From Streptomyces toyocaensis (GTDB taxonomy: Bacteria; Actinomycetota; Actinomycetes; Streptomycetales; Streptomycetaceae): a stretch of 64,000 nucleotides of DNA. The translations under genes were made by a program, and so were the position numbers. The notes under the pieces are model-generated. The model was not told where the DNA came from and made no database searches. It saw only the letters and a program-made list of their open reading frames with translations. The DNA lies in contig NZ_JFCB01000001.1 of assembly GCF_000725125.1 (NCBI RefSeq), forward strand, positions 682,001-746,000, read 5' to 3'. Shown here in pieces: positions 55,650 to 64,000 of the stretch; position 1 is the stretch's first letter; every line of letters starts with the position of its first letter.

Positions 55650-56606
55650 ATGACCACACAGATCACGAGCGCCCGGCCCGCCGCCGGACCCCGCAAGGGG
55701 TCCCGGCGGCGGCCGCCCGCCTCGTCCGCAACGACGGTGGGCCGCCCCGGCTTCGCCTGGGCGCTGCCCGCCGCAGTGTTCTTCGCCCTCTTCGCGATCA
55801 CCCCGCTGATCATGGTCGCGGTGCTGTCCTTCATGAGCTGGGACGGCCTCAGCTCGCCCGAGTTCGTCGGCATGGACAACTGGTCGCGCCTCATGGACGA
55901 CCCGGTGATGGTCAAGAGCATCTGGCTGACCCTGCTCCTGACCGTGCTCGGCGTGGTCGTCCAGACGCCGCTGAGCATCGTGCTCGGCGTCTGGGCCGCC
56001 GGCTACCAGCGCAACCGGGCCGTACTGTCCGTCATCTACTTCATTCCGCTGCTGCTGTCCGCGACGGCCGTCTCCGTGCTGTGGCGGGCGCTGCTCGACC
56101 CGAACTTCGGCATCCCGGCGGACGCCGCCTGGCTCTTCGGCGACGGCAACCTGTTCGGTGAGCAGGCCACCGCCATCGGGGTGCTGGCGTTCGTCAGCAC
56201 CTGGCAGTTCACCCCGTTCCACACCCTCATCTACCAGGGTGCCGCCCGCGCCGTCCCCCACGTGCTGTACCAGGCGGCGGAGATCGACGGAGCGGGCCGC
56301 TACCGGCAGTTCTTCCACATCACCCTGCCGCAGCTGCGCAACGCGATGATCACCTCGATGATCCTGATGATCGTCGGCGGCCTGACCACGTTCGAGACGG
56401 TCCTCATCCTGACCCAGGGCGGCCCCGGCACCGACACCACCATCAGCGCCTACTACATGTACGACAAGGCGTTCAAGAGCTTCGACTACGGCACCGGCTC
56501 CGCCATCGCCCTGGTGCTGGTCGTCGCGGCCACGATCATCTCGCTGATCGTCGTCCGGGTCTCCGGCTACGACAAGATGCGCAGCTCCATGGAGGGTGTG
56601 TCATGA
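55650..56606 (+). CDS. bxlF: Xylobiose ABC transporter permease 1
   Basis: 318 residues: a cytoplasmic Arg/Pro-rich start of about 35 residues, then six membrane segments. The ATPase-contact EAA motif is clear (YQAAEIDGAGRYRQFFHITLP, key EIDGA...G...F..I.LP). MalF-type. Ten bases after bxlE; the stop overlaps the next start by four bases. Confidence 0.93.
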   Translation: MTTQITSARPAAGPRKGSRRRPPASSATTVGRPGFAWALPAAVFFALFAITPLIMVAVLSFMSWDGLSSPEFVGMDNWSRLMDDPVMVKSIWLTLLLTVLGVVVQTPLSIVLGVWAAGYQRNRAVLSVIYFIPLLLSATAVSVLWRALLDPNFGIPADAAWLFGDGNLFGEQATAIGVLAFVSTWQFTPFHTLIYQGAARAVPHVLYQAAEIDGAGRYRQFFHITLPQLRNAMITSMILMIVGGLTTFETVLILTQGGPGTDTTISAYYMYDKAFKSFDYGTGSAIALVLVVAATIISLIVVRVSGYDKMRSSMEGVS

Positions 56607-57421
56607 GGCGCCGACCGAACTACCTGGCCGGCGCCGGCTCCCTCTTCTGGCTCTTCCTGGTCGGCCTGCCGCTGTACGTGATGCTCGCCGCGACCCTGCG
56701 CACCCGCCAGGACTACGCCGAGAACGGCCCGGTCTCGCTCCCGGACAGCCTGACCCTGGACAACTACACCGGCGCCTTCGACTCGGGCTTCGGCCAGTAC
56801 TTCGTCAACACGCTCGTCGTCACCGCCTGTGTGATCGGCATCGTGGTGCTGCTGGTCCCGCCGCTCGCCTACGCGATCGTCCGGAGCCGCGGCCGGACCA
56901 CGTCGGCGATCTTCCGGCTGTTCCTCCTCGGACTCGCCATCCCCGCCCAGGCCGTGATCGTGCCGATGTTCTACCTGATCAGCGAGGCCGGGCTGTACGA
57001 CAACCTGCTCGGCGTCATCCTGCCCACGGCCGCGTTCTGCCTGCCCATGTCGGCGCTGATCCTCAGCGGCGCGATGCGTGACATCTCCCCGGAGCTGTAC
57101 GAGGCCATGGCCATGGACGGCGCCACCCCGCGGCGCATGTTCTTCCAGCTCGTGCTCCCGCTGTCCCGGGGCGGACTGTCCACCATCGTGGTCTTCTCCG
57201 CGCTCCAGGCATGGAACGGCTTCCTGTTCCCGCTCGTGCTGACCCAGTCCGACTCCACCAAGGTGGTCACCCTGGGCCTGTACAACTTCCAGACCGAACA
57301 CGGTATCGACATCCCCGGTCTGCTGGGAGCCGTGGTGCTGTCCATGGTGCCCATCCTGCTCGTCTACCTGTTCGCCCGTCGCGCCCTGGTCCAGGGCCTG
57401 ATGGGTGTCGGAGGAAAGTGA
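56603..57421 (+). CDS. bxlG: Xylobiose ABC transporter permease 2
   Basis: 272 residues, six membrane segments, MalG-type. EAA motif YEAMAMDGATPRRMFFQLVLP; C-terminal 'LVQGLMGVGGK' typical of this subunit. Overlaps both neighbours by four bases (ATGA and GTGA). Confidence 0.93.
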   Translation: MRRRPNYLAGAGSLFWLFLVGLPLYVMLAATLRTRQDYAENGPVSLPDSLTLDNYTGAFDSGFGQYFVNTLVVTACVIGIVVLLVPPLAYAIVRSRGRTTSAIFRLFLLGLAIPAQAVIVPMFYLISEAGLYDNLLGVILPTAAFCLPMSALILSGAMRDISPELYEAMAMDGATPRRMFFQLVLPLSRGGLSTIVVFSALQAWNGFLFPLVLTQSDSTKVVTLGLYNFQTEHGIDIPGLLGAVVLSMVPILLVYLFARRALVQGLMGVGGK

Positions 57422-59793
57422 CTGCCGACGTGGCCGTAGAGACCACCCCCGAAATCCCCCTGTGGAACGACCCCGACCGCCCCGTCACCGCCCGAGTCGA
57501 GGCACTCGTCGGCGCGATGACCCTGGACGAGAAGATCGCCCAGCTGTACGGCGTGTGGGTCGGCGCGTCCGCCAACGGCGGCGAAGTCGCCCCGCACCAG
57601 CACGACATGGAGGAGGCCGTCGACCTCGACGCGCTCCTGCCGCACGGACTGGGCCAGTTGACCCGCCCCTTCGGCACCGCACCCGTCGACCCGGCGCTCG
57701 GCGCGCTCTCCCTGCTGCGCACCCAGTCCCGCATCGCCTCGGCCAACCGCTTCGGCATCCCCGCCGTCGCCCACGAGGAGTGCCTCGCCGGCTTCGCCGC
57801 CTGGGGCGCCACCGCCTACCCCGTCCCCCTCTCCTGGGGCGCCACCTTCGACCCGGACGTGGTGCGCCGCATGGCCGCCGCCATCGGCCGCGACATGCGG
57901 TCCGTAGGCGTCCACCAGGGTCTCGCGCCCGTCCTCGACGTGGTCCGCGACGCCCGCTGGGGCCGGGTGGAGGAGACCATCGGCGAGGACCCCTACCTCG
58001 TCGGCACCATCGGCACCGCCTACGTCCAGGGCCTGGAGTCCACCGGGATCGTCGCCACCCTCAAGCACTTCGTGGGCTACTCGGCCTCCCGCGCCGGACG
58101 CAACCTCGCCCCCTCGCCGATGGGCGCCCGCGAACGGGCCGACGTCCTGCTGCCGCCGTTCGAGATGGCGATCCGCGAGGGCGGCGCCCGCTCCGTGATG
58201 CACTCCTACACCGACACCGACGGCGTCCCCGCAGCGGCCGACGAGAGCCTGCTGACCGGACTGCTCCGCGACACCTGGGGCTTCGGGGGAACCGTCGTCG
58301 CCGACTACTTCGGCATCGCCTTCCTCAAGACCCTGCACGGCGTCGCGGGCGACTGGGCGCAGGCCGCGGGCGCCGCGCTGAACGCCGGTGTCGACATCGA
58401 ACTGCCCACCGTCAAGACGTTCGGCGCACCGCTCGCCGAGGCCGTCGCCGACGGCCGGGTACCGGAGGCGGTCATCGACCGCGCCCTGCGCCGCGTCCTC
58501 GCCCAGAAGGCGATGCTCGGCCTGCTCGACCCGGAGTGGAGCCCGGTGCCGCCCGCACTCGACGGCGCCGACCTGGACGACCCGGACGCCCTGCGCGGCA
58601 GGATCGACCTGGACGGGCCGGAGAACCGGGAACTGGCCCGCGAGGTCGCCGAGAAGGCGGTCGTCCTGCTCACCAACGACGGCACCCTGCCGCTCGCCCG
58701 GCCCCGCCGCATCGCCCTCGTCGGCCCCAACGCGACCGAGGCCACCGCCGTGCTGGGCTGCTACTCCTTCCCCCAGCACGTGGGCGTGCAGCACCCGGAC
58801 GTCCCGGTCGGGATCGACCTGCCCACCCTGCGGGACACCCTGGCCGCCGAGTTCCCCGAAGCGGACATCACCGTCGCGCGCGGCACCGGCGTCGACGACG
58901 GGGACCTCTCCGGCATCGGCACGGCGGTGGACGCGGCCAGGGAGGCGGACATCGTTATCGCGGTCCTCGGTGACCGCGCGGGCCTGTTCGGCCGCGGCAC
59001 CAGCGGGGAGGGCTGCGACGCGGAGTCCCTCGCCCTGCCCGGCACCCAGCAGCACCTGCTCGACGCGCTGCTCGACTCCGGCAGGCCGGTGGTGACCGTC
59101 CTGCTCGCCGGGCGGCCGTACGCGCTCGGCCGGGCCGTCACCGAGTCCGCGGCGATCGTGCAGTCCTTCTTCCCCGGGGTCGGGGGCACCGACGCGATCG
59201 CCGGCATCCTCAGCGGCCGCACCGCCCCCTCCGGACGGCTTCCGGTCAGCGTGCCGCGCGGCCCGGGATCCCAGCCGACCACCTACCTCGGCGCCCGGCT
59301 CGCCCAGGCCAGCGAGGTCTCCAACATCGACCCGACCCCGGCGTTCGGCTTCGGCCACGGTCTGACGTACACGACGTTCACCTGGAGCGACCTCGCCGTG
59401 GAGGCCGAGGAGGCGCCGACGGACGGCGAGTTCGCCCTCGCCCTCACCGTCCGCAACTCCGGGGACCGGTCCGGCACCGAGGTCGTCCAGCTCTTCCTGC
59501 ACGACCCGGTCGCCTCCGTCGTCCAGCCGGTGCAGCGGCTCGTCGGCTACGCCCGTGTCCCGCTGGAGCCGGGTGAGGCGCGCCGCGTGCGCGTCACGGT
59601 CCCGGCCGACGTGGCGTCCTTCACCGGCCGCGACGGCCGCCGGATCGTCGAACCCGGGGCCCTGGAACTCCGTCTGTCCGCGTCGAGCACCGACGCGCGC
59701 CTGACGGCGACAGTGACCCTGACCGGCCCGGAACGCCGGGTGGACCACACCCGCCGCCTCCACGCGGCGTTCACACAGGAGCCGGTGGCGTAA
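57418..59793 (+). CDS. bxlA: Intracellular beta-xylosidase, GH3
   Basis: 791 residues, no signal peptide. The GH3 N-terminal barrel (residues 20-340) has the nucleophile Asp in GGTVVADYFGIAF (about residue 298). The KHFVGYSASRAGRN region precedes it. The GH3 C-terminal sandwich (about 400-620, EVAEKAVVLLTNDG, VVTVLLAGRPYALG) and a fibronectin-like domain (about 680-780, TVRNSGDRSGTEVVQLF) follow. It splits imported xylobiose to xylose. GTG start overlaps the permease stop by four bases. Followed by a strong hairpin. Confidence 0.93.
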   Translation: MTADVAVETTPEIPLWNDPDRPVTARVEALVGAMTLDEKIAQLYGVWVGASANGGEVAPHQHDMEEAVDLDALLPHGLGQLTRPFGTAPVDPALGALSLLRTQSRIASANRFGIPAVAHEECLAGFAAWGATAYPVPLSWGATFDPDVVRRMAAAIGRDMRSVGVHQGLAPVLDVVRDARWGRVEETIGEDPYLVGTIGTAYVQGLESTGIVATLKHFVGYSASRAGRNLAPSPMGARERADVLLPPFEMAIREGGARSVMHSYTDTDGVPAAADESLLTGLLRDTWGFGGTVVADYFGIAFLKTLHGVAGDWAQAAGAALNAGVDIELPTVKTFGAPLAEAVADGRVPEAVIDRALRRVLAQKAMLGLLDPEWSPVPPALDGADLDDPDALRGRIDLDGPENRELAREVAEKAVVLLTNDGTLPLARPRRIALVGPNATEATAVLGCYSFPQHVGVQHPDVPVGIDLPTLRDTLAAEFPEADITVARGTGVDDGDLSGIGTAVDAAREADIVIAVLGDRAGLFGRGTSGEGCDAESLALPGTQQHLLDALLDSGRPVVTVLLAGRPYALGRAVTESAAIVQSFFPGVGGTDAIAGILSGRTAPSGRLPVSVPRGPGSQPTTYLGARLAQASEVSNIDPTPAFGFGHGLTYTTFTWSDLAVEAEEAPTDGEFALALTVRNSGDRSGTEVVQLFLHDPVASVVQPVQRLVGYARVPLEPGEARRVRVTVPADVASFTGRDGRRIVEPGALELRLSASSTDARLTATVTLTGPERRVDHTRRLHAAFTQEPVA

Positions 59794-59813
59794 GGACGGA
59801 CCCGGCCTCCACC

Positions 59814-59851
59814 CGGCCGTCCGGGACCGCACCCGCGGTCCCGGACGGCCG
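59814..59851. terminator. Bidirectional terminator of the bxl operon
   Basis: A perfect 17-base stem (59814-59830 with 59835-59851), loop ACCC, between bxlA and the convergent nitroreductase gene. Confidence 0.92.
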
Positions 59852-59859
59852 CGCGCCGT

Positions 59860-60600
59860 CTACCAGCGGTCGCGGTGCACGACCTCCTCGACCGGACGGC
59901 GGCTCACCGGACCGAACCTGCCGCGCGGCCACCCCACCGGGATGGCCGCGAAGGTGTTCATGTCCTCGGGGATGCCGAGGACCGCCTTCCACTCGCTCTC
60001 CAGGAACAGGTGCCAGATGGTGATGTTGGCGGCCAGACCCAGGCCCCGCGCGGCGAGCAGCAGGTTCTGCACACCGGGGTAGACGCAGGAACCCTCCGCG
60101 AGGGCGGAGAAGCGTTCCTGGATCCGCGCCATGCGCTCCGTCGCCTCCGCCCCGAGCGCTTCGGCGTAGACGCGCAGCCCTTCCGGCTCGATCCTCGGCG
60201 CCGGGAACCGGTAGCAGGGGATGATCAGCGCAGGGGTCTCGGCGAAGTGGTCGCGCTGGTACTCGATGGCCGCGACCATGCGCGCGTAGGCGGCCTCGTC
60301 CATCCCCGCGGGGGCGTACTTGCCGGTCGTGGCGAGGTAGGCGTCCACGCACCGCTTCCACAGCGGCGCGAGTTCGGCCATGACCGCGGGGTCGGTGACG
60401 ACGACGTACTCGTAGCGCTGCATGTTGCCGCCGCTGGGGCCCCAGACGGCGGCCTGTATCAGCCGGTCCAGGAGCTCGTCGGGCACCGGATCGGGCTTCA
60501 GGCGCCGCATGGCCCTCATCGTGGACATGGTCGCGAAGAGGGCCGGGTCGCCGGCGTCGTCGGCCGGCACGCCGGGGAGGGGGTGTTCGGTGGTCGTCAT
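59860..60600 (-). CDS. Nitroreductase-family flavoprotein
   Basis: 246 residues. The FMN-binding start MRAMRRLKPDPVPDE, AAVWGPSGGNMQRYEYVVV (residues 50-68) and the C-terminal 'AIPVGWPRGRFGPVSRRP' are typical of nitroreductases. The insertion around GKYAPAGMDEAAYAR is not common. It may reduce quinones or nitro-compounds or act in an unrelated FMN chemistry. A single gene; its 3' end is only eight bases from the shared hairpin. Confidence 0.9.
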   Translation of the reverse strand: MTTTEHPLPGVPADDAGDPALFATMSTMRAMRRLKPDPVPDELLDRLIQAAVWGPSGGNMQRYEYVVVTDPAVMAELAPLWKRCVDAYLATTGKYAPAGMDEAAYARMVAAIEYQRDHFAETPALIIPCYRFPAPRIEPEGLRVYAEALGAEATERMARIQERFSALAEGSCVYPGVQNLLLAARGLGLAANITIWHLFLESEWKAVLGIPEDMNTFAAIPVGWPRGRFGPVSRRPVEEVVHRDRW

Positions 60601-60685
60601 GATCGTGAGTGTAGGGACTGTGAAGAACCCCTGAACCGCTTCCCGTTGAAGTCACGCGACGGGTTGCGAACTCCCGACCGGCCAG

Positions 60686-62671
60686 TCAGACGTCGAGCGC
60701 GCCGGCCGCGAGCGTGTCGGACACGTCGTTCACCAACTCGCCGCCCAGCCCGGCGACATGACCGAGGCGGGCCTCGAATTCCCCGAGACTGCGGAAGACC
60801 TCGACGTACGCCGCCTGCTCGTCCAGGGGCAGCTGGAGTACCTGCAGGCGCCGGATGTCGACCCTCGACGAACTGGAGGCGTGGGTACCCGCCTGCCGTC
60901 CGTTGGAGGGCGCTCGCAGGCAGCCTGCCAGGAAGTGGGCGTCCAGCTTGGCCGGATCCACTCTGAGGGCGTAGAGCTGGGGCCCGAGAGCCGTCGGAGG
61001 TCCTTCGTGCACCCATGCCCGGAACGCCCGTACGACACCGGCGACCACGACATCGCCCTTCTCGACGACCGCGGGGGCCGATCCGGTGGCGACGCGTCCA
61101 CTGGGAGTGCCGTCCGTCAGCAGGTCGGTGACGCTGAGGAGAGGCACGGTGTCTCCGCCGGACGTCACCGCGTCGTCCGGCGGCTGCTGCCCGGCGCGCA
61201 GCGACAGGGCACCGGCCTTGACGAGATCCCCGACGCCGACCGTGGTCTGCGGCCTACCAGTGTCGAACTCCAGTTCCGCCAGACGCCGGGCCCGACGGGC
61301 CAGGTCGGTCAGGATCGATCCCACTTCCTTCCAGGAAGCCGCGAGTTCCAGGCCGGACGGCTCGGTGCTCGCCGAGGTGTACCGTCCGGGCGTGACGTCC
61401 ACCTCGTCGTCCAGGAGGTCGATGAGAGGTACGCGGACGCTGCCGTCCGGCAGTTCCGTCTCCGGATGGTCGAGGGCTTGCACGGCGGAGAGGACGAAAG
61501 CCTGGAGCGCCTCCCAACGGGGGCCGGTTTCCCGCGTGCCGGCGCGTGCGAAGCGCGTCGCGTCGACCAGGAGCGCGTCCTGGCCGGGCGTGACGGAGTC
61601 AGGACCGGCCGGAGGGCATCTGAGGACCCACAGCTGGAGCGAGACGCTGTGCGGCTGGGCGCTGCCGGGCGGCAGGGAGACCACGGCCCTGAGCACACCG
61701 GTCCGCAGCAGGGAGCCCCGGATCCGGCGGCCGGCCTTGCGTGAGGCGACTGCGGGCGGCAGGAGGATGACGGCGGTCCCGCCGGGCCTGAGGTGAGCCA
61801 GCAGATGCTGCACCCAGGCCAGCTCCGGCTCGGTACGCGGTGGGAGACCGTGTGTCCAGCGCTGGTCGGTGGCGAGTTCCTCGTAGCCCCAGTCGCGCTC
61901 GTTGAAGGGCGGGTTGCAGAGCGCGATGTCCGCCCGTGCCGCGGCGAACGGGTCCGCTCGCAGAGCGTCGGCCGTGGCGATCTCCGTACGGGCGTCGGAC
62001 TCGTCCGCGACGAACGCCAGCCGGGCGGACGCCAGCGCGGCGAGAGCGGGATCGCGTTCACACGCCAGCACCGCCACGTTCCCGCCGGTGTACTCCTGCA
62101 CGGCCGCGGCGGCCAAGTGCCCGGTGCCGCACGCCGGATCGAGGACGGTGAGCTCTTCGCCGGTCCCCTCGGCGCGGACGGCGAGCGCGATCCGCGCCAT
62201 CATGGCCGCGAGCGGCGGGGGCGTCGTGCTGAGCTGGCGCACATGGGTCTCGAGCCACCGCTGGAGCAGAAACTCGAACGTCTCACGCGTTCCCTCGTCC
62301 TGCCCCAGTTTCGCCGCCTCGACCGCCAGGGCCTCGGCCTCCGTGGTGAGTTCCACCTGCGGGGTGTGGGTATGGGGGGAGCGCATACGGCGGGCCGCCT
62401 CGGCGATCGCCAGACCCGACTCGTCCCTGCTGCCCAGCGCCTCGAACCGGGGCCACAGGAGCTCCCGCCCCCCGATGGCGTCGAGCTTGCCGTTGTCGCG
62501 CAGCCACCGCTCGACCTCCGCCAGGGAGAACTGCGGACTGACGTCGGTGCCGCCGATACGGGTGGGGAAGGAGTCGTGACGCCGCCGCCAGTTGCTCACC
62601 GCGGCGCGCCCCACGCCGGCGATCCGGGCGATCTCGGCGAGGCTGACGGGCACGGAACCGGTGGTGCTCAT
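60686..62671 (-). CDS. HTH-N6 DNA methyltransferase-specificity fusion (orphan)
   Basis: 661 residues. Residues 8-70 form a MerR/Cro-like helix-turn-helix (SLAEIARIAGVGRAAVSNWR) with a second short motif (SLAEVERWLR). Residues 150-400 are an HsdM-type gamma-class adenine methyltransferase: motif I LDPACGTGHLAAAA, motif IV ALCNPPFNERDWG. The C-terminal part (about 480-661) looks like one target-recognition domain (VGDLVKAGALSLR, ALRVDPAKLDAHFLAGCL, LPLDEQAAYVEVF). No restriction subunit, translocase or second specificity gene is nearby. It could be a self-contained epigenetic regulator or the modification half of an unseen system. ATG 62671; an ATG 30 codons earlier is possible. Confidence 0.85.
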   Translation of the reverse strand: MSTTGSVPVSLAEIARIAGVGRAAVSNWRRRHDSFPTRIGGTDVSPQFSLAEVERWLRDNGKLDAIGGRELLWPRFEALGSRDESGLAIAEAARRMRSPHTHTPQVELTTEAEALAVEAAKLGQDEGTRETFEFLLQRWLETHVRQLSTTPPPLAAMMARIALAVRAEGTGEELTVLDPACGTGHLAAAAVQEYTGGNVAVLACERDPALAALASARLAFVADESDARTEIATADALRADPFAAARADIALCNPPFNERDWGYEELATDQRWTHGLPPRTEPELAWVQHLLAHLRPGGTAVILLPPAVASRKAGRRIRGSLLRTGVLRAVVSLPPGSAQPHSVSLQLWVLRCPPAGPDSVTPGQDALLVDATRFARAGTRETGPRWEALQAFVLSAVQALDHPETELPDGSVRVPLIDLLDDEVDVTPGRYTSASTEPSGLELAASWKEVGSILTDLARRARRLAELEFDTGRPQTTVGVGDLVKAGALSLRAGQQPPDDAVTSGGDTVPLLSVTDLLTDGTPSGRVATGSAPAVVEKGDVVVAGVVRAFRAWVHEGPPTALGPQLYALRVDPAKLDAHFLAGCLRAPSNGRQAGTHASSSSRVDIRRLQVLQLPLDEQAAYVEVFRSLGEFEARLGHVAGLGGELVNDVSDTLAAGALDV

Positions 62672-62763
62672 CGACAGTCTCCGAGGTGCTGGGGCGCGTG
62701 AGAGCGGGTCGGCGGTGTACGGGTCTCCAGGCGGCTGTGCATGAGAGGCTACTACGCTCATTG

Positions 62764-62777
62764 ACTGTGTTCACAGT
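62764..62777. promoter_or_regulatory. ACTGTG-TT-CACAGT inverted repeat upstream of the methyltransferase
   Basis: Perfect six-base arms about 95 bases before the methyltransferase start, next to AT-rich DNA. A candidate operator, possibly for the protein's own helix-turn-helix. Confidence 0.5.
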
Positions 62778-62823
62778 GCAAATATCCGCATGCGATGTGC
62801 GGAACGTGTGGAGGACGGGAGAA

Positions 62824-62895
62824 ATGAGGGGATGCGCGCCAGGAACGGTTCTCCTGGACCGCTACCCGCTCACAGCGGTGCTCGGCCGGGGGTGA
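62824..62895 (+). pseudogene. Ser/Thr-kinase N-terminal remnant
   Basis: A 23-codon frame ending 'VLLDRYPLTAVLGRG' then TGA. This is how Streptomyces protein-kinase domains start (LxGRYRLTAVLGRGGMG), cut exactly inside the glycine loop. No further kinase sequence follows in any frame. The TGA overlaps the ATG of the next tiny gene, so the remnant may now serve as a translated leader. Confidence 0.55.
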
Positions 62896-63014
62896 TGTGC
62901 AAGCGGTGCGACCGCCCGTTGAAGCAGCGCCGGTGGCGAAAGTACTGCAACCGCCGGCACGCGGTGAAGTACCGGGTGACGAGCTGGATCGATCAGCTGC
63001 TGGCCCACGGCTAG
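62895..63014 (+). CDS. Tiny zinc-knuckle protein
   Basis: 39 residues: MCKRCDRPL, a basic stretch, YCNRRHAVKYR and the ending SWIDQLLAHG. Two Cys, then Cys/His form a likely zinc site (CxxC...C...H). Very basic, so nucleic-acid binding is plausible. Similar tiny proteins (CKRCGxPL...YCS) are frequent in Streptomyces, unassigned. The ATG overlaps the stop of the kinase-like leader by one base. Confidence 0.6.
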   Translation: MCKRCDRPLKQRRWRKYCNRRHAVKYRVTSWIDQLLAHG

Positions 63015-63058
63015 TGACGCGGCCGACGGCCGGACGCCCTGGTTGCCCGGAGGATCGG

Positions 63059-63790
63059 TCAGGTCTCCGGCAGTACGAGCCAGATCTCGGAGAAGGCGAG
63101 GCCGTGCTTACGCATCACCGCCCCGCAAGGGCAGCCCAACGTGGCCCGGTGCCAGTCGCAGGTCACTGTCCAGGGGCCGTCCTTGCCTCCGCACTCGGGG
63201 CAGCCGACGGTTTCGGCCGCCCATACATCCGGCGCGGGTCTGGTGTAGTGACGGAATCTGCCCGCATGACGGGCCTGCCAGGGCTCGACCGGCGGCGTGA
63301 GCGGGACGGCTCCGGGTGCGTTCGTCGCGGCCAGGGCGGTGAACAGTTCGGTCAGCTCGGGGAGCAGGGCTTCGCCTGCTTCGGTCGGCGGCGCCGCGTG
63401 TTCCGTCGTCCCCGGCACGATGCCATACCTCGGCGCCGCGGCCGCTCGGGGCGGATTCGGGGCCGCGTGCCAGGGCAGCAGGGCGCGGGCGACGGCGGCC
63501 AGGAGGGCGGCGGCAGCCGGGCTGACGGTACCGGCGTCGAGGTGGTGGACGGTGGTCCGGAGTATGCGTTGAAGCCGTCTGTCCCGGTCCGTCGCCCTGG
63601 TCCGTGCCACTGTGCCCCGCCGGGTCGGGAGCGGGGCGGTGAGGCGGGCGAGGACAGCTGTCACCGCCCCGGCGTCCGCCGGGGCCAGGCACCACTCGCC
63701 CGCGGCGAGGAGCTGCCGGGCCCTCACGGACTCCCGGGTGAGAGCACGTGTCGACGGGGGGTGTGCCGTTGTGTTCAGCGTCTGCTCCAC
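63059..63790 (-). CDS. Hypothetical protein with C-terminal zinc ribbon
   Basis: 243 residues, not recognised. Helical Ala/Arg-rich N-terminal two thirds; the C-terminal 55 residues hold a zinc-ribbon-like set of cysteines: CPECGG, then TCDWHRATLGCPCG. WTVTCDWHRATLGC is the most distinctive stretch. GTG 63790 is the start; its ribosome site is weak, and a later start is possible. Between the methyltransferase gene and a divergent short gene; no operon partner. Confidence 0.65.
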   Translation of the reverse strand: MEQTLNTTAHPPSTRALTRESVRARQLLAAGEWCLAPADAGAVTAVLARLTAPLPTRRGTVARTRATDRDRRLQRILRTTVHHLDAGTVSPAAAALLAAVARALLPWHAAPNPPRAAAAPRYGIVPGTTEHAAPPTEAGEALLPELTELFTALAATNAPGAVPLTPPVEPWQARHAGRFRHYTRPAPDVWAAETVGCPECGGKDGPWTVTCDWHRATLGCPCGAVMRKHGLAFSEIWLVLPET

Positions 63791-63836
63791 ATCTCTGGCC
63801 GAACCGTCCGATCGCCGCTCCGGCTACCCTCCCCGC

Positions 63837-64000
63837 ATGGAGCAGGAGCATCCCCTCGTCCGCGACGTTTTCCCCGACCTTATCGCCGAGCTGGCCACCC
63901 TCTTGGAAGACGAGGGAGAGCGTGAGCTGGCCAGCTGCGTGTGGGATGTCCGTCTGGCCGCCATGTGCGACTGTGGCGACGACTTCTGCCAGAGCATCCA
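63837..64000 (+). CDS. Partial gene at window end, Cys-rich small protein
   Basis: 54 codons visible, running off the window. Acidic helical start (PDLIAELATLLEDEGERELA) and then 'MCDCGDDFCQSI', a Cys-x-Cys...Cys pattern of a small conserved Streptomyces protein family with unknown function. It is divergent from the zinc-ribbon gene with 46 bases between. Confidence 0.65.
   Translation, partial: MEQEHPLVRDVFPDLIAELATLLEDEGERELASCVWDVRLAAMCDCGDDFCQSI

Overview
The window is high-GC actinobacterial DNA. It has strong G/C third-position codon use, many GTG starts and a twin-arginine secretion signal. It also has xylan genes of the xlnB/axeA and bxl type, a short Mbl-type actin and DksA-like pairs, all typical of Streptomyces close to S. 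coelicolor/lividans. It is a chromosome segment, mostly catabolic and regulatory. I see no phage, transposase, integrase or CRISPR array.

Layout. 0-6 kb: a DUF309 gene, tRNA-Pro(GGG), a Tat-exported M23 peptidase, a frameshifted small secreted-protein gene, a membrane-anchored EEP-family hydrolase, an aldo/keto reductase behind a MerR-type promoter, and a DUF427 gene broken by one amber codon. 5.6-16.4 kb: a complete-looking myo-inositol locus. A leftward operon iolC-aldolase-iolB-iolD-iolR diverges from a rightward operon for an ABC sugar importer plus iolE and iolG. 16.5-22.8 kb: a LacI-linked accessory set (PhyH dioxygenase, SDR, Gfo/Idh/MocA dehydrogenases, one of them a remnant) and a TMEM175-like channel, ending at a second, almost identical tRNA-Pro(GGG). 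23.1-28.4 kb: a TPR-CHAT protease gene divergent from a cytoplasmic subtilase, an ECF-like sigma factor and a small acidic protein. I consider this the best candidate for an uncharacterised system.

28.4-49.1 kb: N-formylglutamate amidohydrolase; monomeric isocitrate dehydrogenase; a very large fusion of SLC5 symporter, STAC, GAF, PP2C phosphatase and HATPase; an MscS channel; an ABC exporter; a secDF fusion in one transcription unit with a two-component system; two DksA/TraR-like genes overlapping mbl; and an NfeD-like/flotillin pair. 49.1-59.8 kb: xylan use. Secreted GH11 xylanase and acetylxylan esterase share a duplicated binding domain and are followed by bxlR and bxlEFG-bxlA, so polymer cleavage, debranching, xylobiose uptake and intracellular hydrolysis are all encoded. 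CGAA/TTCG inverted repeats precede both the secreted and the transport operons. 59.8-64 kb: a nitroreductase, an orphan HTH-methyltransferase-specificity fusion, a kinase-like remnant fused by overlap to a tiny zinc-knuckle protein, a zinc-ribbon protein, and a gene cut by the window end.

Three gene remnants or disruptions (2.1, 5.0 and 16.5 kb) and a fourth at 62.8 kb show local decay. Functional assignments rest on motifs read by eye; no database search was possible.
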